Positions 18,509 through 30,100 of a stretch of 64,000 nt of DNA are shown here, piece after piece. The position numbers were made by a program, and so were the translations under genes. This stretch comes from Photobacterium proteolyticum (lineage in GTDB: Bacteria; Pseudomonadota; Gammaproteobacteria; Enterobacterales; Vibrionaceae), in NCBI RefSeq assembly GCF_001939735.1, contig NZ_MJIL01000047.1, positions 87,165 through 151,164 on the forward strand. The letters run 5' to 3'. Under the pieces are notes generated by a model that ran no database searches, was not told where the DNA came from, and saw only the letters and a list, made by a program, of their open reading frames with translations. The stretch's first letter is position 1. Every line of letters starts with the position of its first letter.

Positions 18509-21500
18509 TTATTTTGACTGATTCTGTTGTTCCTTCAGCTTTTCCGGCACGGTGTATTCCCCGGTAAAACGAGACTTCTCGGTGACCGTCGGTGAATCAA
18601 TCGGCCCTGTGACCGCATAGTTAATCTGGGTGAAGACATCCAGCACCGGCGATAACGCCGTTGAAATGGCAAACACAAAAATAGCAGTTTGCGGCGCCAC
18701 CGCAAAAGCCGTCAGCACCGGTATTCCAGACGTAAAGTCAGGAAGGAACTTCACTTTCGCATCGACCGTTTCATTAACAAGGTTAGCACTTCCGGTAATA
18801 TACATATCACCCGCCAGTGCCTGCATTTTTATATCATCACTCTCGAACTGACCATTTTCAATCCTGCCAGAGCCCCTGATGTAGTTGAAGGCCAACCCGT
18901 CGTCAAACACCCCCGAGAAATCGAGCTGCATTTTTCTCACGATCGAATCTAAGCTGAACAGGCCAAGCAAGCGCCCGGCACCGCCGACATCACTGATCAC
19001 TCCCTTGCCGGTTTCTGATTTCATTTCTCCGGTCAAGGTTTCACGGTGCATCGCCCATGGTGCGCCCTGCCACTGAATAGAGGCATAGCTACTGAACTTC
19101 GCCCCCTGGATCCCGCCGGAAACACCAAACCGCCCCATCAAGTCTGAGCTATTGTCACCTTCAATGTCGAAAGCAATATGGGTTTCGTTCTGATCATGGT
19201 CCAGCATCCAGTGCCCGTCCAGACTCAGCGAGGTCGTGCCTGAATCAATCAGCAGGTTCTGTAGCTCCAGCATAGTGCCTTCCCGGCGCAACTTCCCGGT
19301 GACCTTGCCAAGCCGGTATCCCTGTAGCCAGGCATCCTGAAGCGTAAGATCAATCTCCGGCATGTTCGCCATCATAGAGCGGTCAAAATCGGTCGCCGGC
19401 GGGATATCCTGCTGCGGCTTGTACTTGCTACGCGGGAGCTCCTCAACATCATCCAACCCTGGCAGGTTCAAGTGCATTTTCTCCAGCGTCACCCTCAACG
19501 GTGCACCATCAGGCCAGAACGCCTCGCCGGTCATTTCCCGGCTACCCAGAATAATATGCCACTGTGCAGGCTGCCTGCGCATCGCAAGGTCAACCTCATT
19601 CCAGTTTAACGTCGCCAATTTCAGCTTCTTAACGCGCGCATTTACCCGGGTTGGGTTGGGGATCTCCGGCATGACTGTCGGCTGTCCGGCCTGGGCCATT
19701 TGTGCCGTCTTATCATCAACCTCTCCAATAAGATCGACCCAACGGTCACCGTCCAGGTAGTCACTGCGAATCCGAAGCGAGTGGCTCCCCCGCGCGAGAG
19801 AGCGTAATTTTCCTTTCCCGACCAACAGCTCGCTGGCCTCTATCTTCAAGCGCTCAGGCACTAAATTGATTGTCGCCTGGTAAGTGGCATCAGGCACAAC
19901 GATATTACCAGTCAACGATTCTGCATTACCGTATACAGCCAGTGTTGCCTGCTGCTTAGTCCCCGGCGACACCTGCAGCGGATACGGCAGCTTGCTGTTA
20001 ACGCCAGCCAGCCCGGCCAGCAAGTCAACATTGTAGTCAAACCCAGTATCGTGCAAATTAACGCCTACCTTGGCGTTCCAACGGCTATGGCCGCTCACGC
20101 GGGCCAGCAGAGGATCATCAACCTGTTGTTGCAGGGTAGCGACATCCCAGTCCCCATCCAGCTTAACACCCACCTGATACCCCGTGTCCACGCTCTTGCC
20201 ATCAAAACCGAAAACAACAGGCTGGGCGAGTAACATGCCCTGGATATCATCGGCCTTGATGACATCATTATCAAAACTCAGGCTGCCACTGACCTTATCC
20301 AACTGAAGTGGCGGGGCGTCCATGGCAACCTGGTTATCTTTCAGGCTCGCCGAGCCCCATGCTCGTACATCACTGCCGTCAAAAGGAATATCCAGTTTAA
20401 ACTGCGAGCTTACCGGACCACTGACCTGGACCGTCGTCAACGCCGCCCCGACCGAGTCAACCAGCGGTGTCGCCAGCATATAATCACGCACCTGCTGACC
20501 ATCGGCATCCACACCAATAGCCAACTTGAGATGGCCATCTTCGCTAAGCTCGGCTTCACCGGTGACCTTGGATGCCGTCGCTCCCATGGTTTTCGCATGG
20601 CTGGCATCGAGGTACATAAAATCATTTTCAAACAGCAGATCCAGCTTCAGTTCAGTCAGCTCAGGCCATGCCGTATCAAAACTAAAGCGGCCCTTACGCA
20701 AAGCTACCTTGGCCTGAAAAACCCCCTCGCCTTTGCTGTAGGGGAAGTCATTGAGCTCACCGTACCATAGCAGCTGGGCTCGCTCTGCCTTACCACCACG
20801 AATAGCCGTCGACAGGTAATCTGTCAGTTCCCGCCCCAATGCCAGCGTCGGCAAATACCGCCACGTTTCACCAGCATCATGGGCTGTCGCTTCACCGTAA
20901 AATGACAACCAGGCAGGTGCCTCAGCAGGAAAGTCCAGGCGGAACTGGCCATCGGCAGTTAAATGCGGCGTCGATACAGACAGGGCGTCACTCCACAAGC
21001 GCCAGCCGTCATCGCCGACCTGCCAGTAAGCGGTCACTTCACTTGTAGTGATATTTAACGGGGCCTGAAACACTTCTCCATAAGGCAGCACATCATCATT
21101 GAGCGCCAGCACGGCTTTTCCGCTGGCCAGGCTGCCTGATAGCCTGGCATCAAGCTTGTTCATGCCAGGCAGCAGTTCCCACTGCTTCATACCAAACGCT
21201 TTAAGATCGGCCGAAAAGCGCGGTGGCTGATCGCCGTCAGCAGCGATTCGGATATCATCCAACTGACCGGACGGCTTTAGCTTGGCGAGTATCTCACCAG
21301 CTGTATTGTCTTCCGGCAGGAAGCTGACAAACGGCAGCAGCTGGTCAAGAGGCAGACTGGTCAATGCAACTTGCCAGCGCTCAGGCTCCCACTGCGCCGC
21401 GATATCAAAGGCTGGCCACAGCCGATTGTCGGTTTGCAGAAGCATCTGATCGCTGTCAATACGCCAGCCGGTTTTTCCCTCGGCCAGAGCAACCGGGGAT

Positions 21501-22414
21501 AATCCTACCCGGCCCTTAGAAATCCTGAACTCATGTTTTTCATCGCCCTCACGCCAGCGCAGGTAGCTGTTATCCAGCCTTGCCAGGCTGTTCAATACCT
21601 TGCCGTCTTGCAAATTCAGCCACAACTCGGCATTGATATTACTGCCGGTAATATCAATGCCACCCAACATACGCTTGTTAAGCCACGGCGTGATCGACAG
21701 GTTCTGGGACTGGATATAAATACTGCCCGACAGCTCAGGCAGGGAGCGCCTGGCAGATAAGTTAGCAATCACTCGCATCTGGCTAAAGTGGGTATCGGCA
21801 ATACTGATCACCCCTTCAGCCAGGTGCTGGCCGCCAGTACCGTCCCACTTCAGCTCGCTGATATCAATACGCTTTGTATCCCCGGCAGGAGAGAGCAAAG
21901 TGATATCGGCATTGCGCAGCGAAAACTTGCCCAGCTGGACAAAAAACAGCTCTTCTAGCTGTTTGATCGTTGCGGCTTGACTGGTCGTGTCGGCGGCTGG
22001 CTGTGACGAGGTATCCCGGCCAAACATAGAACTGGAAAAGCGTGTCAGATCCAGGCTGAGCTGATCAATACGCACATTTTTAAACACAGGCCGCATCTCG
22101 AACGCCGAACGGAGCATATCAAACTCCATTTCAACATCACCGACCCGAACAATGGAGCCCGGGTCATCACTTGCGTCAACACTCACCCCCTTCAACACCA
22201 GAGAAGGGCCAAGGTTTTGCCACCGCCCTTCTACATGGGCCACCTCCAGGCGCATTTCCGCCTGTTCAGATGCCCACTGGCGGATAGGTTCGCGATATTC
22301 GTTTAGCTGGGGAAGAAAAAAACGCAGACCACTAATCGCAATAGCGGCCAGTACCAACACTGTCAGTACCAGCCACATTAATCCACGTGCCAGACGAACT
22401 GGAACTGTTGTCAC
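18509..22414 (-). CDS. yhdP: AsmA-like envelope lipid-transport protein YhdP
   Basis: A 1301-residue AsmA-like (TamB/YhdP) protein. One N-terminal membrane anchor (about residues 12-32) is followed by a very long periplasmic region of repeating beta-strand segments (DUF3971 then AsmA_2). In E. coli YhdP acts with TamB and YdbH to carry phospholipids to the outer membrane through a long hydrophobic groove. The C-terminal block (AVAPQTAIFVFAISTALSPV and YAVTGPIDSPTV) matches the family. It is one of the longest genes in the window and lies between rng and nit. Confidence 0.95.
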   Translation of the reverse strand: MTTVPVRLARGLMWLVLTVLVLAAIAISGLRFFLPQLNEYREPIRQWASEQAEMRLEVAHVEGRWQNLGPSLVLKGVSVDASDDPGSIVRVGDVEMEFDMLRSAFEMRPVFKNVRIDQLSLDLTRFSSSMFGRDTSSQPAADTTSQAATIKQLEELFFVQLGKFSLRNADITLLSPAGDTKRIDISELKWDGTGGQHLAEGVISIADTHFSQMRVIANLSARRSLPELSGSIYIQSQNLSITPWLNKRMLGGIDITGSNINAELWLNLQDGKVLNSLARLDNSYLRWREGDEKHEFRISKGRVGLSPVALAEGKTGWRIDSDQMLLQTDNRLWPAFDIAAQWEPERWQVALTSLPLDQLLPFVSFLPEDNTAGEILAKLKPSGQLDDIRIAADGDQPPRFSADLKAFGMKQWELLPGMNKLDARLSGSLASGKAVLALNDDVLPYGEVFQAPLNITTSEVTAYWQVGDDGWRLWSDALSVSTPHLTADGQFRLDFPAEAPAWLSFYGEATAHDAGETWRYLPTLALGRELTDYLSTAIRGGKAERAQLLWYGELNDFPYSKGEGVFQAKVALRKGRFSFDTAWPELTELKLDLLFENDFMYLDASHAKTMGATASKVTGEAELSEDGHLKLAIGVDADGQQVRDYMLATPLVDSVGAALTTVQVSGPVSSQFKLDIPFDGSDVRAWGSASLKDNQVAMDAPPLQLDKVSGSLSFDNDVIKADDIQGMLLAQPVVFGFDGKSVDTGYQVGVKLDGDWDVATLQQQVDDPLLARVSGHSRWNAKVGVNLHDTGFDYNVDLLAGLAGVNSKLPYPLQVSPGTKQQATLAVYGNAESLTGNIVVPDATYQATINLVPERLKIEASELLVGKGKLRSLARGSHSLRIRSDYLDGDRWVDLIGEVDDKTAQMAQAGQPTVMPEIPNPTRVNARVKKLKLATLNWNEVDLAMRRQPAQWHIILGSREMTGEAFWPDGAPLRVTLEKMHLNLPGLDDVEELPRSKYKPQQDIPPATDFDRSMMANMPEIDLTLQDAWLQGYRLGKVTGKLRREGTMLELQNLLIDSGTTSLSLDGHWMLDHDQNETHIAFDIEGDNSSDLMGRFGVSGGIQGAKFSSYASIQWQGAPWAMHRETLTGEMKSETGKGVISDVGGAGRLLGLFSLDSIVRKMQLDFSGVFDDGLAFNYIRGSGRIENGQFESDDIKMQALAGDMYITGSANLVNETVDAKVKFLPDFTSGIPVLTAFAVAPQTAIFVFAISTALSPVLDVFTQINYAVTGPIDSPTVTEKSRFTGEYTVPEKLKEQQNQSK

Positions 22415-22435
22415 TCAATAGCCTCGCATTCGTAA

Positions 22436-23905
22436 TTACATCATTACAACGTCAAATTGTTCCTGGATATATAATGGCTCAGCTTTGATTTTCACCTGCT
22501 TGCCAATAAACACTTCCAGCTCAGCCAGAGCATGGTATTCATCTCCCGCCAAGACTTCGGCAACCGCAGGCGCGACATAAACCACAAAACGGTCGGCGTC
22601 ATAAGCTCGGTTGACCCGGGTAATTTCACGCAGGATCTCGTAGCAGACACTTTCAACAGTTTTGACCGTGCCTCGGCCTTCACAGGTCGGGCAGGTGCCG
22701 CACAGCACATGCTCGATACTTTCGCGAGTCCGCTTACGGGTCATCTCGACCAGACCCAGCTGGGTAAAGCCGTTGATATTGGTTTTTACCCGATCGTAAG
22801 AAAGCGCCTGCTCCAGTGCCAGCAAGACACGACGCTGGTGATCTTCCAGTGCCATATCAATGAAATCGATAATAATGATCCCGCCCAGGTTGCGTAACCT
22901 AAGCTGACGGGCGATCGCCTTGGTGGCCTCAATATTGGTATTGAAGATGGTTTCTTCCAAGTTACGGCGACCGACAAAGGCCCCGGTGTTGATATCGACC
23001 GTCGTCATCGCTTCAGTCTGATCAATAATCAGGTAGCCGCCCGACTTCAGCTCAACCTTGCGATCCAACGAGCGCTGAATTTCACTTTCCGTATCATATA
23101 GATCAAATATAGGCTGCTCGCCAGCGTAATATTCAAGCTTATCGCTCAGCTCCGGCACGAATTCATCGGTAAATTCTTTCAGCTTTTCATAACCGAGGCG
23201 TGAGTCAACCTTGATGCAATCCAGCTCGGTGCCGACGAAGTCACGAAGGATCCGCTGTGCCAAGCCGAGTTCGCCATACAGCATCGACTTGGGCTTGTGC
23301 TTGGCCCGGCGCTCCAGTACTTTACGCCACAAATGTTTCAGGAAGGCGGCATCCTGGGCAAGCTCTTCCGCCGTTGCCCCTTCGGCAGCGGTACGAATAA
23401 TAAAGCCACCCAGCTCGTCACAGTGCTTGTTGACGACCTTCTTCAGGCGCTCTCGCTCACTTTCGCTTTCGATACGCTGAGAGACACCGACATGGCCAGC
23501 GCCTGGCATGAATACCAGATAACGCGAAGGCAGCGTCACGTCTGTTGTGAGACGAGCCCCCTTGGTTCCCAGGGGATCCTTGACCACCTGAACCACCAGG
23601 TCCTGTCCCTGACGGACCAGCTCGGAGATATCCCGAACCTGAAACTGCTGCTTTTCGTTCTCGGCCACACATTCAGTATGAGGCACAATATCTGAGGCAT
23701 GCAGGAATGCCGCTTTCTCCAGTCCGATATCAACAAATGCCGCCTGCATACCCGGTAATACCCGGCTTACGCGACCTTTGTAAATGTTGCCGACAATTCC
23801 GCGTTTTGACTCTCGTTCTATATGTACTTCCTGAAGGGTCCCTCCTTCAATCATTGCAACGCGCGTCTCACTTGGCGTCACATTAATCAGCAGCTCTGTG
23901 CTCAT
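22436..23905 (-). CDS. rng: Ribonuclease G
   Basis: A 489-residue RNase G, the size of the E. coli enzyme (489 aa). An S1 RNA-binding domain (about residues 39-128) is followed by the catalytic domain with metal ligands Asp304 (TTVDINTG) and Asp347 (IIDFID). A zinc-link cysteine pair (Cys405, Cys408 in GTCPTC) completes the core. It matures the 5' end of 16S rRNA and degrades some mRNAs. It lacks the long C-terminal scaffold of RNase E, which distinguishes it. maf is nine bases upstream. Confidence 0.97.
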   Translation of the reverse strand: MSTELLINVTPSETRVAMIEGGTLQEVHIERESKRGIVGNIYKGRVSRVLPGMQAAFVDIGLEKAAFLHASDIVPHTECVAENEKQQFQVRDISELVRQGQDLVVQVVKDPLGTKGARLTTDVTLPSRYLVFMPGAGHVGVSQRIESESERERLKKVVNKHCDELGGFIIRTAAEGATAEELAQDAAFLKHLWRKVLERRAKHKPKSMLYGELGLAQRILRDFVGTELDCIKVDSRLGYEKLKEFTDEFVPELSDKLEYYAGEQPIFDLYDTESEIQRSLDRKVELKSGGYLIIDQTEAMTTVDINTGAFVGRRNLEETIFNTNIEATKAIARQLRLRNLGGIIIIDFIDMALEDHQRRVLLALEQALSYDRVKTNINGFTQLGLVEMTRKRTRESIEHVLCGTCPTCEGRGTVKTVESVCYEILREITRVNRAYDADRFVVYVAPAVAEVLAGDEYHALAELEVFIGKQVKIKAEPLYIQEQFDVVMM

Positions 23906-23913
23906 GGTTGCCT

Positions 23914-24492
23914 CTAAATTGATAAACTTAAAAAGTCCTGAACCATGATGTCGGTTTCCATTAACGGTAACCCCACCACAGCATAATAACTACCATCGAT
24001 ACGCTCAATAAACTTGCCGCCGATCCCCTGAATGCCATAGCTACCTGCTTTATCTTGCGGCTCGCCGCTTTGCCAATATGCTTCTATTTCTTTTTCTGAC
24101 AAAGTCTTGAACCAAACGTTCGTGGTTACAAGGCAGGTTTTGCTACGCGCTGCCGTGGCCAGGGTAACGGCCGTCATCACCTGGTGCTGCCTGCCGGACA
24201 GCAGGGTCAGCATGCGCCTGGCATCGGCAAAGTCTTTCGGCTTTTCCAGAATTGCATCATCTACTACAACAATAGTATCTGAACCCAGCACCGGCGTCTG
24301 GCCATCGGTTTCTATCACCCCGGCCTGTGCCTTCTCCAGCGATAGGCGCTGGACATAATCAGCCGGTGCCTCGCCCGGCTGGTGACATTCCTCAACGTCT
24401 ACGACAACCCGTTCAAAGGTATAACCCAGCTGAGCCAGTAGTTCTTTTCGCCGGGGAGATCCCGAAGCCAGATACAGTTGCAATGCAGACAT
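23914..24492 (-). CDS. yhdE: Maf-family nucleoside triphosphate pyrophosphatase YhdE
   Basis: A 192-residue Maf protein of the dTTP/UTP pyrophosphatase type, which clears non-canonical or excess pyrimidine triphosphates. The N-terminal motif LASGSPRRKELL and the later GSDTIVV and GKPKDF-like (EKPKDFADARRML) motifs are present. The frame is open to 24528, but the ATG at 24492 immediately precedes the family start. It belongs to the mreBCD-maf-rng-yhdP gene run conserved in gamma-proteobacteria. Confidence 0.95.
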   Translation of the reverse strand: MSALQLYLASGSPRRKELLAQLGYTFERVVVDVEECHQPGEAPADYVQRLSLEKAQAGVIETDGQTPVLGSDTIVVVDDAILEKPKDFADARRMLTLLSGRQHQVMTAVTLATAARSKTCLVTTNVWFKTLSEKEIEAYWQSGEPQDKAGSYGIQGIGGKFIERIDGSYYAVVGLPLMETDIMVQDFLSLSI

Positions 24493-24581
24493 GACGATAC
24501 CATTTATATAAATATCAAAAAGATCCATTCGATGTCATGCTTTACAACCTAACACCGAACAGACCTAGTTGGGAAAGTAAT

Positions 24582-25070
24582 TTAACGAATTGAGAACTTA
24601 CGACGCATCCGCCGTAGCAGCAAAAACAGCCATGGCCATAGCAGGAAGTTCAGCAGCACGGCCCAGAGCCGTTCCGGCTCGAAGGTGATCACCGAGACCA
24701 GATATTCCGCCCAGAACTCGACCAGTTTGCCGGCCAGTGTCAGCAAGGCAACCAGAATAGCCTGCTGCCACAGCGACAGGTTGCGCAGTACCTGGAAATT
24801 CAGGGCAACGACATAGCACAGCACCGACATCATCAGGCCCCGTACTCCGAGCGTCGAGCCCAGCATCAAGTCCCACAGCAGCCCCAACAGCAATGCCGTA
24901 CCGACATTGACCCGGTGCGGCAGTGCCAGTACCCAGTAAAAGGCCACCAGCAGCACCCATGAAGGCCTGAACAGCTCCAGCTCGCCGGGCCATGGCGCGG
25001 CCTGTAGGATCAGTGCCACGATAAAAGATAGCCAAATCAGCAAGCGCCCACTTGGTCGACTATTCGCCAC
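24582..25070 (-). CDS. mreD: Rod shape-determining protein MreD
   Basis: A 162-residue integral membrane protein with about five or six hydrophobic segments. It is part of the elongasome linking MreB filaments to the cell-wall synthases. The apparent start is GTG at 25070, overlapping the last 11 bases of mreC, which suggests coupled translation. A large frame in another register here (24598-25035) is a shadow. The family is short and variable; synteny secures the call. Confidence 0.94.
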   Translation of the reverse strand: MANSRPSGRLLIWLSFIVALILQAAPWPGELELFRPSWVLLVAFYWVLALPHRVNVGTALLLGLLWDLMLGSTLGVRGLMMSVLCYVVALNFQVLRNLSLWQQAILVALLTLAGKLVEFWAEYLVSVITFEPERLWAVLLNFLLWPWLFLLLRRMRRKFSIR

Positions 25071-25920
25071 TATTGAGATCTCCTACCATCAGCGTTTCCC
25101 GCGGTGTCGGCCATACCAGCAACAAATAACGCAGGCGATCGAACTGTACCGTCGGTTTTGCCTTTATCTGGGCAAACGGGCGCTTGTTATCAAACGAAAA
25201 CTCGGTGACATGTCCAACCGGATAACCTTCCGGGTACCGACCGCCCAGGCCGGATGTCACCAGCAAGTCCCCAACTTCGATATCGGTACTGCTCGGTACA
25301 TGCTCAAGCTGGACTTGGTCGATCTGGCCGCTGCCCGAGGCAATTACCCGGATGTCGTTACGCACAACCTGGATCGGGATCGCATGCGTCGGATCGATCA
25401 ACAACAGCACCCGGCTGTTGTGGGCTCCGACATAGGACACCTGGCCGACGATCCCTTTTTCATTGATCACCGGCTGGCCTTCATAGACACCGTCAACCCG
25501 CCCCTTGTCAATCATCACCTGGTGACTGTAGGGATCGGAATCCACCGCCATCACCTCCGCGATCAGTTTCTTCTCGTCGCGGACGAAAGGTGAGCCCAAC
25601 AGCTCGCGTAAACGCTGGTTTTCCTGCTTTAACTGGTCCAGCAGCAGCACATCACTCTGCTTAACCAGTAAATCACGCTTAAGTGCTTTATTCTCTGCCA
25701 ACAAACGCTGATGGGAGCTCAACTGACCTGACATACCATCTAACAAATCACGAGGTAAGTTAGCTGCATACTGGAGTGGTGAAATCACTGAGTTCAGCAA
25801 ATAACGTACATTGGCGAAGGCATCTAGGCGGCTGTCGGCCAGCATCAGGCCAACCGACAGTAATATGGCAAGAAACAGGCGTAACTGCAGAGAAGGCCCT
25901 CTGCCAAATATAGGTTTCAT
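25060..25920 (-). CDS. mreC: Rod shape-determining protein MreC
   Basis: A 286-residue bitopic protein: short cytoplasmic N-terminus, one membrane helix (about residues 12-30), a coiled coil (about 65-110, QRLLAENKALKRDLLVKQ), then a periplasmic beta domain. The family signature LLIDPTHAIPIQV and the TSGLGGRYPEGYPVG motif are visible. MreC scaffolds PBP2 and RodA for side-wall elongation. It is followed by mreD, with overlap, and preceded by mreB after a 40-base gap. Confidence 0.96.
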   Translation of the reverse strand: MKPIFGRGPSLQLRLFLAILLSVGLMLADSRLDAFANVRYLLNSVISPLQYAANLPRDLLDGMSGQLSSHQRLLAENKALKRDLLVKQSDVLLLDQLKQENQRLRELLGSPFVRDEKKLIAEVMAVDSDPYSHQVMIDKGRVDGVYEGQPVINEKGIVGQVSYVGAHNSRVLLLIDPTHAIPIQVVRNDIRVIASGSGQIDQVQLEHVPSSTDIEVGDLLVTSGLGGRYPEGYPVGHVTEFSFDNKRPFAQIKAKPTVQFDRLRYLLLVWPTPRETLMVGDLNSGE

Positions 25921-25960
25921 CTAACGCTATAACCTGTTCTGTCTATTGCCGAAGATGGCA

Positions 25961-27013
<1,053 letters not shown>

Positions 27014-27069
27014 CTAATTCCTGCAAGCTTACAAAATTCGTTAAATTGCGCTAAATGTATCAAGGGGCA

Positions 27070-27113
27070 CGGATCGAGACAAGGTAAGCTTTGTCAAACC
27101 TGCCACAGATCCG
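27070..27113 (-). other. Nested inverted repeat in the mshQ-mreB gap
   Basis: CGGATC (27070-27075) pairs with GATCCG (27108-27113), and inside it GACAA (27078-27082) pairs with TTGTC (27091-27095). In the minus-strand RNA this would form a branched or bulged stem, either ending the msh transcript or lying in the mreB leader. No T run follows, so a simple intrinsic terminator is unlikely. Confidence 0.35.
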
Positions 27114-27121
27114 CATTTTAT

Positions 27122-30100
27122 TTAGTTGAGCAGCTGATTCATCCCCTTTTCTCCACGATAAATGATGCGATCGTTGCCTCGGTAAACACCAAAGGTCACA
27201 ACGGCGGATGGGCTTTCATCACCAAATTGACGCCAGTTGTACTGCAACCAGGGCTGATTAGAGTGGTTGCCGGAACAATCATCCGCCTTGAGTTTGGCGG
27301 GTATGGTCGATGTCAGCCGCTGCCAGAGCTCAACTTGCTCTCGGTAATTCGTTTTAGTGTGCGGCTGTGCCACAAACTCACCGGAGCTTATCTCTCCGGC
27401 AGTAACGGTTCCTTGCCCTGACGTCCGGGACGTACTGTCTGTCACCGTGGAATCAGATTGGGCAATGATCTGCTTACAGTAATTATCTCCGTCAAATGTC
27501 GATAAGCTGTCATCCGTATTGGTCACAAAACCCTTGCCGTCCCAATATTCGACCCGCAGTGGAATCGCTATCTTGCTGTCGGCACGCCCGCCGACATCTT
27601 CCAGCACCATGCGTCCGTAACGGATATCCGTCCCGTCAACCTTGGCCCCGACTGCATGCTGATTTTTCTCAGTCGCAGTCAGGACAAAATCAACACCATC
27701 AACAAATTTGCTGACTCTGGCCCTGAAATCGAGGGCCTGATAAGGACCGTCCGCTTTAGTTGCCTTGGTACAACTGTTTGGATCATCCAGCGGACAGGTA
27801 AAACTGGTATCAGTGGGACGGGTGATCGTCATTCTCGGCTTGTCATTACCAGCCACGTTAGTACCCGTTGCATCAAAAACTCGCCCGCTTTGCGGTGACG
27901 CCGTGCCTTGAGCAACATTACCCCAGCCTTGCCAAGCCAAGTCCGACTTGCATTGTTGAGTATTACAAATATGAAGCCTTGCCAAATCAAAGGCCTCATA
28001 CTGACCGCCAACTAGGCTTCCCAACCATAAACCAAAATCTGCCTGTAGCGACGAGGCAAAAAGATGATAGTTACCGACCGGGGCCGAGTTATTCATGGCC
28101 TTGACCGTAAACTTGCCGGTAAATGGTTGCTCCATATAAGAGAAAGATCCATTAGCCGGAAGGATCCCTTCACTGCCCCCCGGTTTTACCACAACGGCAA
28201 AATGATCCGGGTAGAAGCGGCCAATCTGAACGGTACTTTGATTTAACGGTAGTGACCGTCCATCAAGCTGGTAACCTCCATCCGCCTGAAGCCAGAGACT
28301 TCCGACCTCACTCCAGTTCAAGTTCGTTGTCAGCCAACCGCTATCGGATACTTTACCGGTAAAACTATAGTTCACGGTTCCCCCAAGCACACCACCTTCC
28401 GGCTTCACGCTGGCGGTTGTTGCCGGCGAAGCTGGCAAGGCTGGAATGGTCAAAGAGACCGGCGCTTTGATGGCAACACTCGAGCCGGTCGGACTGTAGT
28501 AGTTTTCGGTTACCTTTCTATTGGTGCACCAACCACTTCCGTAAGCTTGAATGTCAGCCTTGTTATCACCACTGGAGTCGCCAGAAACAGAATCACCGGC
28601 TAACCAGATCACAGGTTTCAGTCTTGCCTCAAACTGCTCTCCTGATTTGGCAAAGCCCGGGCCGCTTTGACTGGTGCCAGAGTGATCCGTTTTATCCTTG
28701 GCGTTGTTCCGTGGCGTAGAATCATCCGGATTCTTAATATCGCAAAGCGCAAAGGTATAGGGCCTCACATAAATCGTTGCACTGCCTTCCAGGCCGCTGC
28801 TGCCCGACGGAAACAAGCCCTCACATTCACTGTTGCCCTTGCAGTACTCTGCCTTGCCGAAGGCAGGATCTTTCAGTGTAAAGGTAACCTTGCCTGCATC
28901 ATTGTAGGACAGGGCCTTATCCAGCTCGGCTTTACCATCGGTAAATTTAAATGGTTTACCGATAACAACCGCAGACTGACCCGTTAACGGCGCATCATAC
29001 TTGGTTGTTACCGTTATGGGCTTTGACGATGAAGGTTGGTAGTCCGTAATGTACTCAGCCGTACCGCCTTCCGGTGTGGTGCAGGCCAATACCCCCACAG
29101 AAATATCTTCCGGCTTACCGGCAATCAATTCATCACTTTTACCGGCAGATGACTTGGGTAGCACTTCAAACCGATAAGGCATAAACGTAAAGGCTGACTC
29201 AATCGGTAACGTATTTTCCACAGGTTCAGAGGTGGAGGCCTTCAAGACCAATTTACCGATCCCGGTAGGCTTAACATTCAGCTCCAGTACACCGTTGGTG
29301 GCATTTTCTTGAATCTGGTTGTTACTATCAAACGTCAGGCAAGTATTACTCCCCTTGCGCTGCAGACAGACTGACTTACCTGATGGCTTTTCAATAATCA
29401 CAGGGCCATTAAAGTCGGTATCAGTTGTATCAGGACTCCCGTCTCCGGTACTGTCCAGCATCATGGTAGCGGTATAAGACGGCTTGTTATTATCACAGGT
29501 CAGCGCGTACTTTTCTGTTGGCGCCATAACCAAATAACGTTTGCTGGTAGTGTTTCCACACTTACTGCGCGTACCAATTATGGCGCCTGCCGAGAGCTCA
29601 ATAACCGGGGCCGTTACGCCACCAAAAATAAAGGCATTCTCTTTTTCTAAATCAAAGGAACCCGTTCGAGGGTCCAGATAAATATAACCATATAACTTTG
29701 CCCGCTTCTCCATTTCCAGCTCGTCATCACTGTTACCACTGTCGTAGTGGCCAATGAGCAATAGGTTTTCACTGTTTCCCTGTTCATTGACGGAAGCTCT
29801 TTCTTCAAGCTTGGCTTTCTTAAAGTGAATAACCGTCTGATGAGTTTTATTGACGGCTATTTTGGAACGGTTTTCGACTTTAAGTTCTTTGATCCAATAC
29901 TCCCCCGGAGCAAATGTCAGTGTCTTTCTATCTTTTACAATGACTTCTTTATACACACCCGGCGAAATATTGCATGGCTTGCCGCTCTCACACTTAAATT
30001 CATTTTCGCTGTTTTTAAAACTTGCCAGTGTCGGAAACAGATCAGCCTTTAGTTCGACAGGCGCACACTTCTCTTTACTGCCCAAACCATCAGTTGAGTT

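Noticed and set aside
24598..25035. 145-codon frame overlapping mreD on the same strand
   Set aside because: Gly/Ala/Arg-rich frame-shifted copy of mreD; mreD itself has synteny, membrane segments and a GTG start overlapping mreC.
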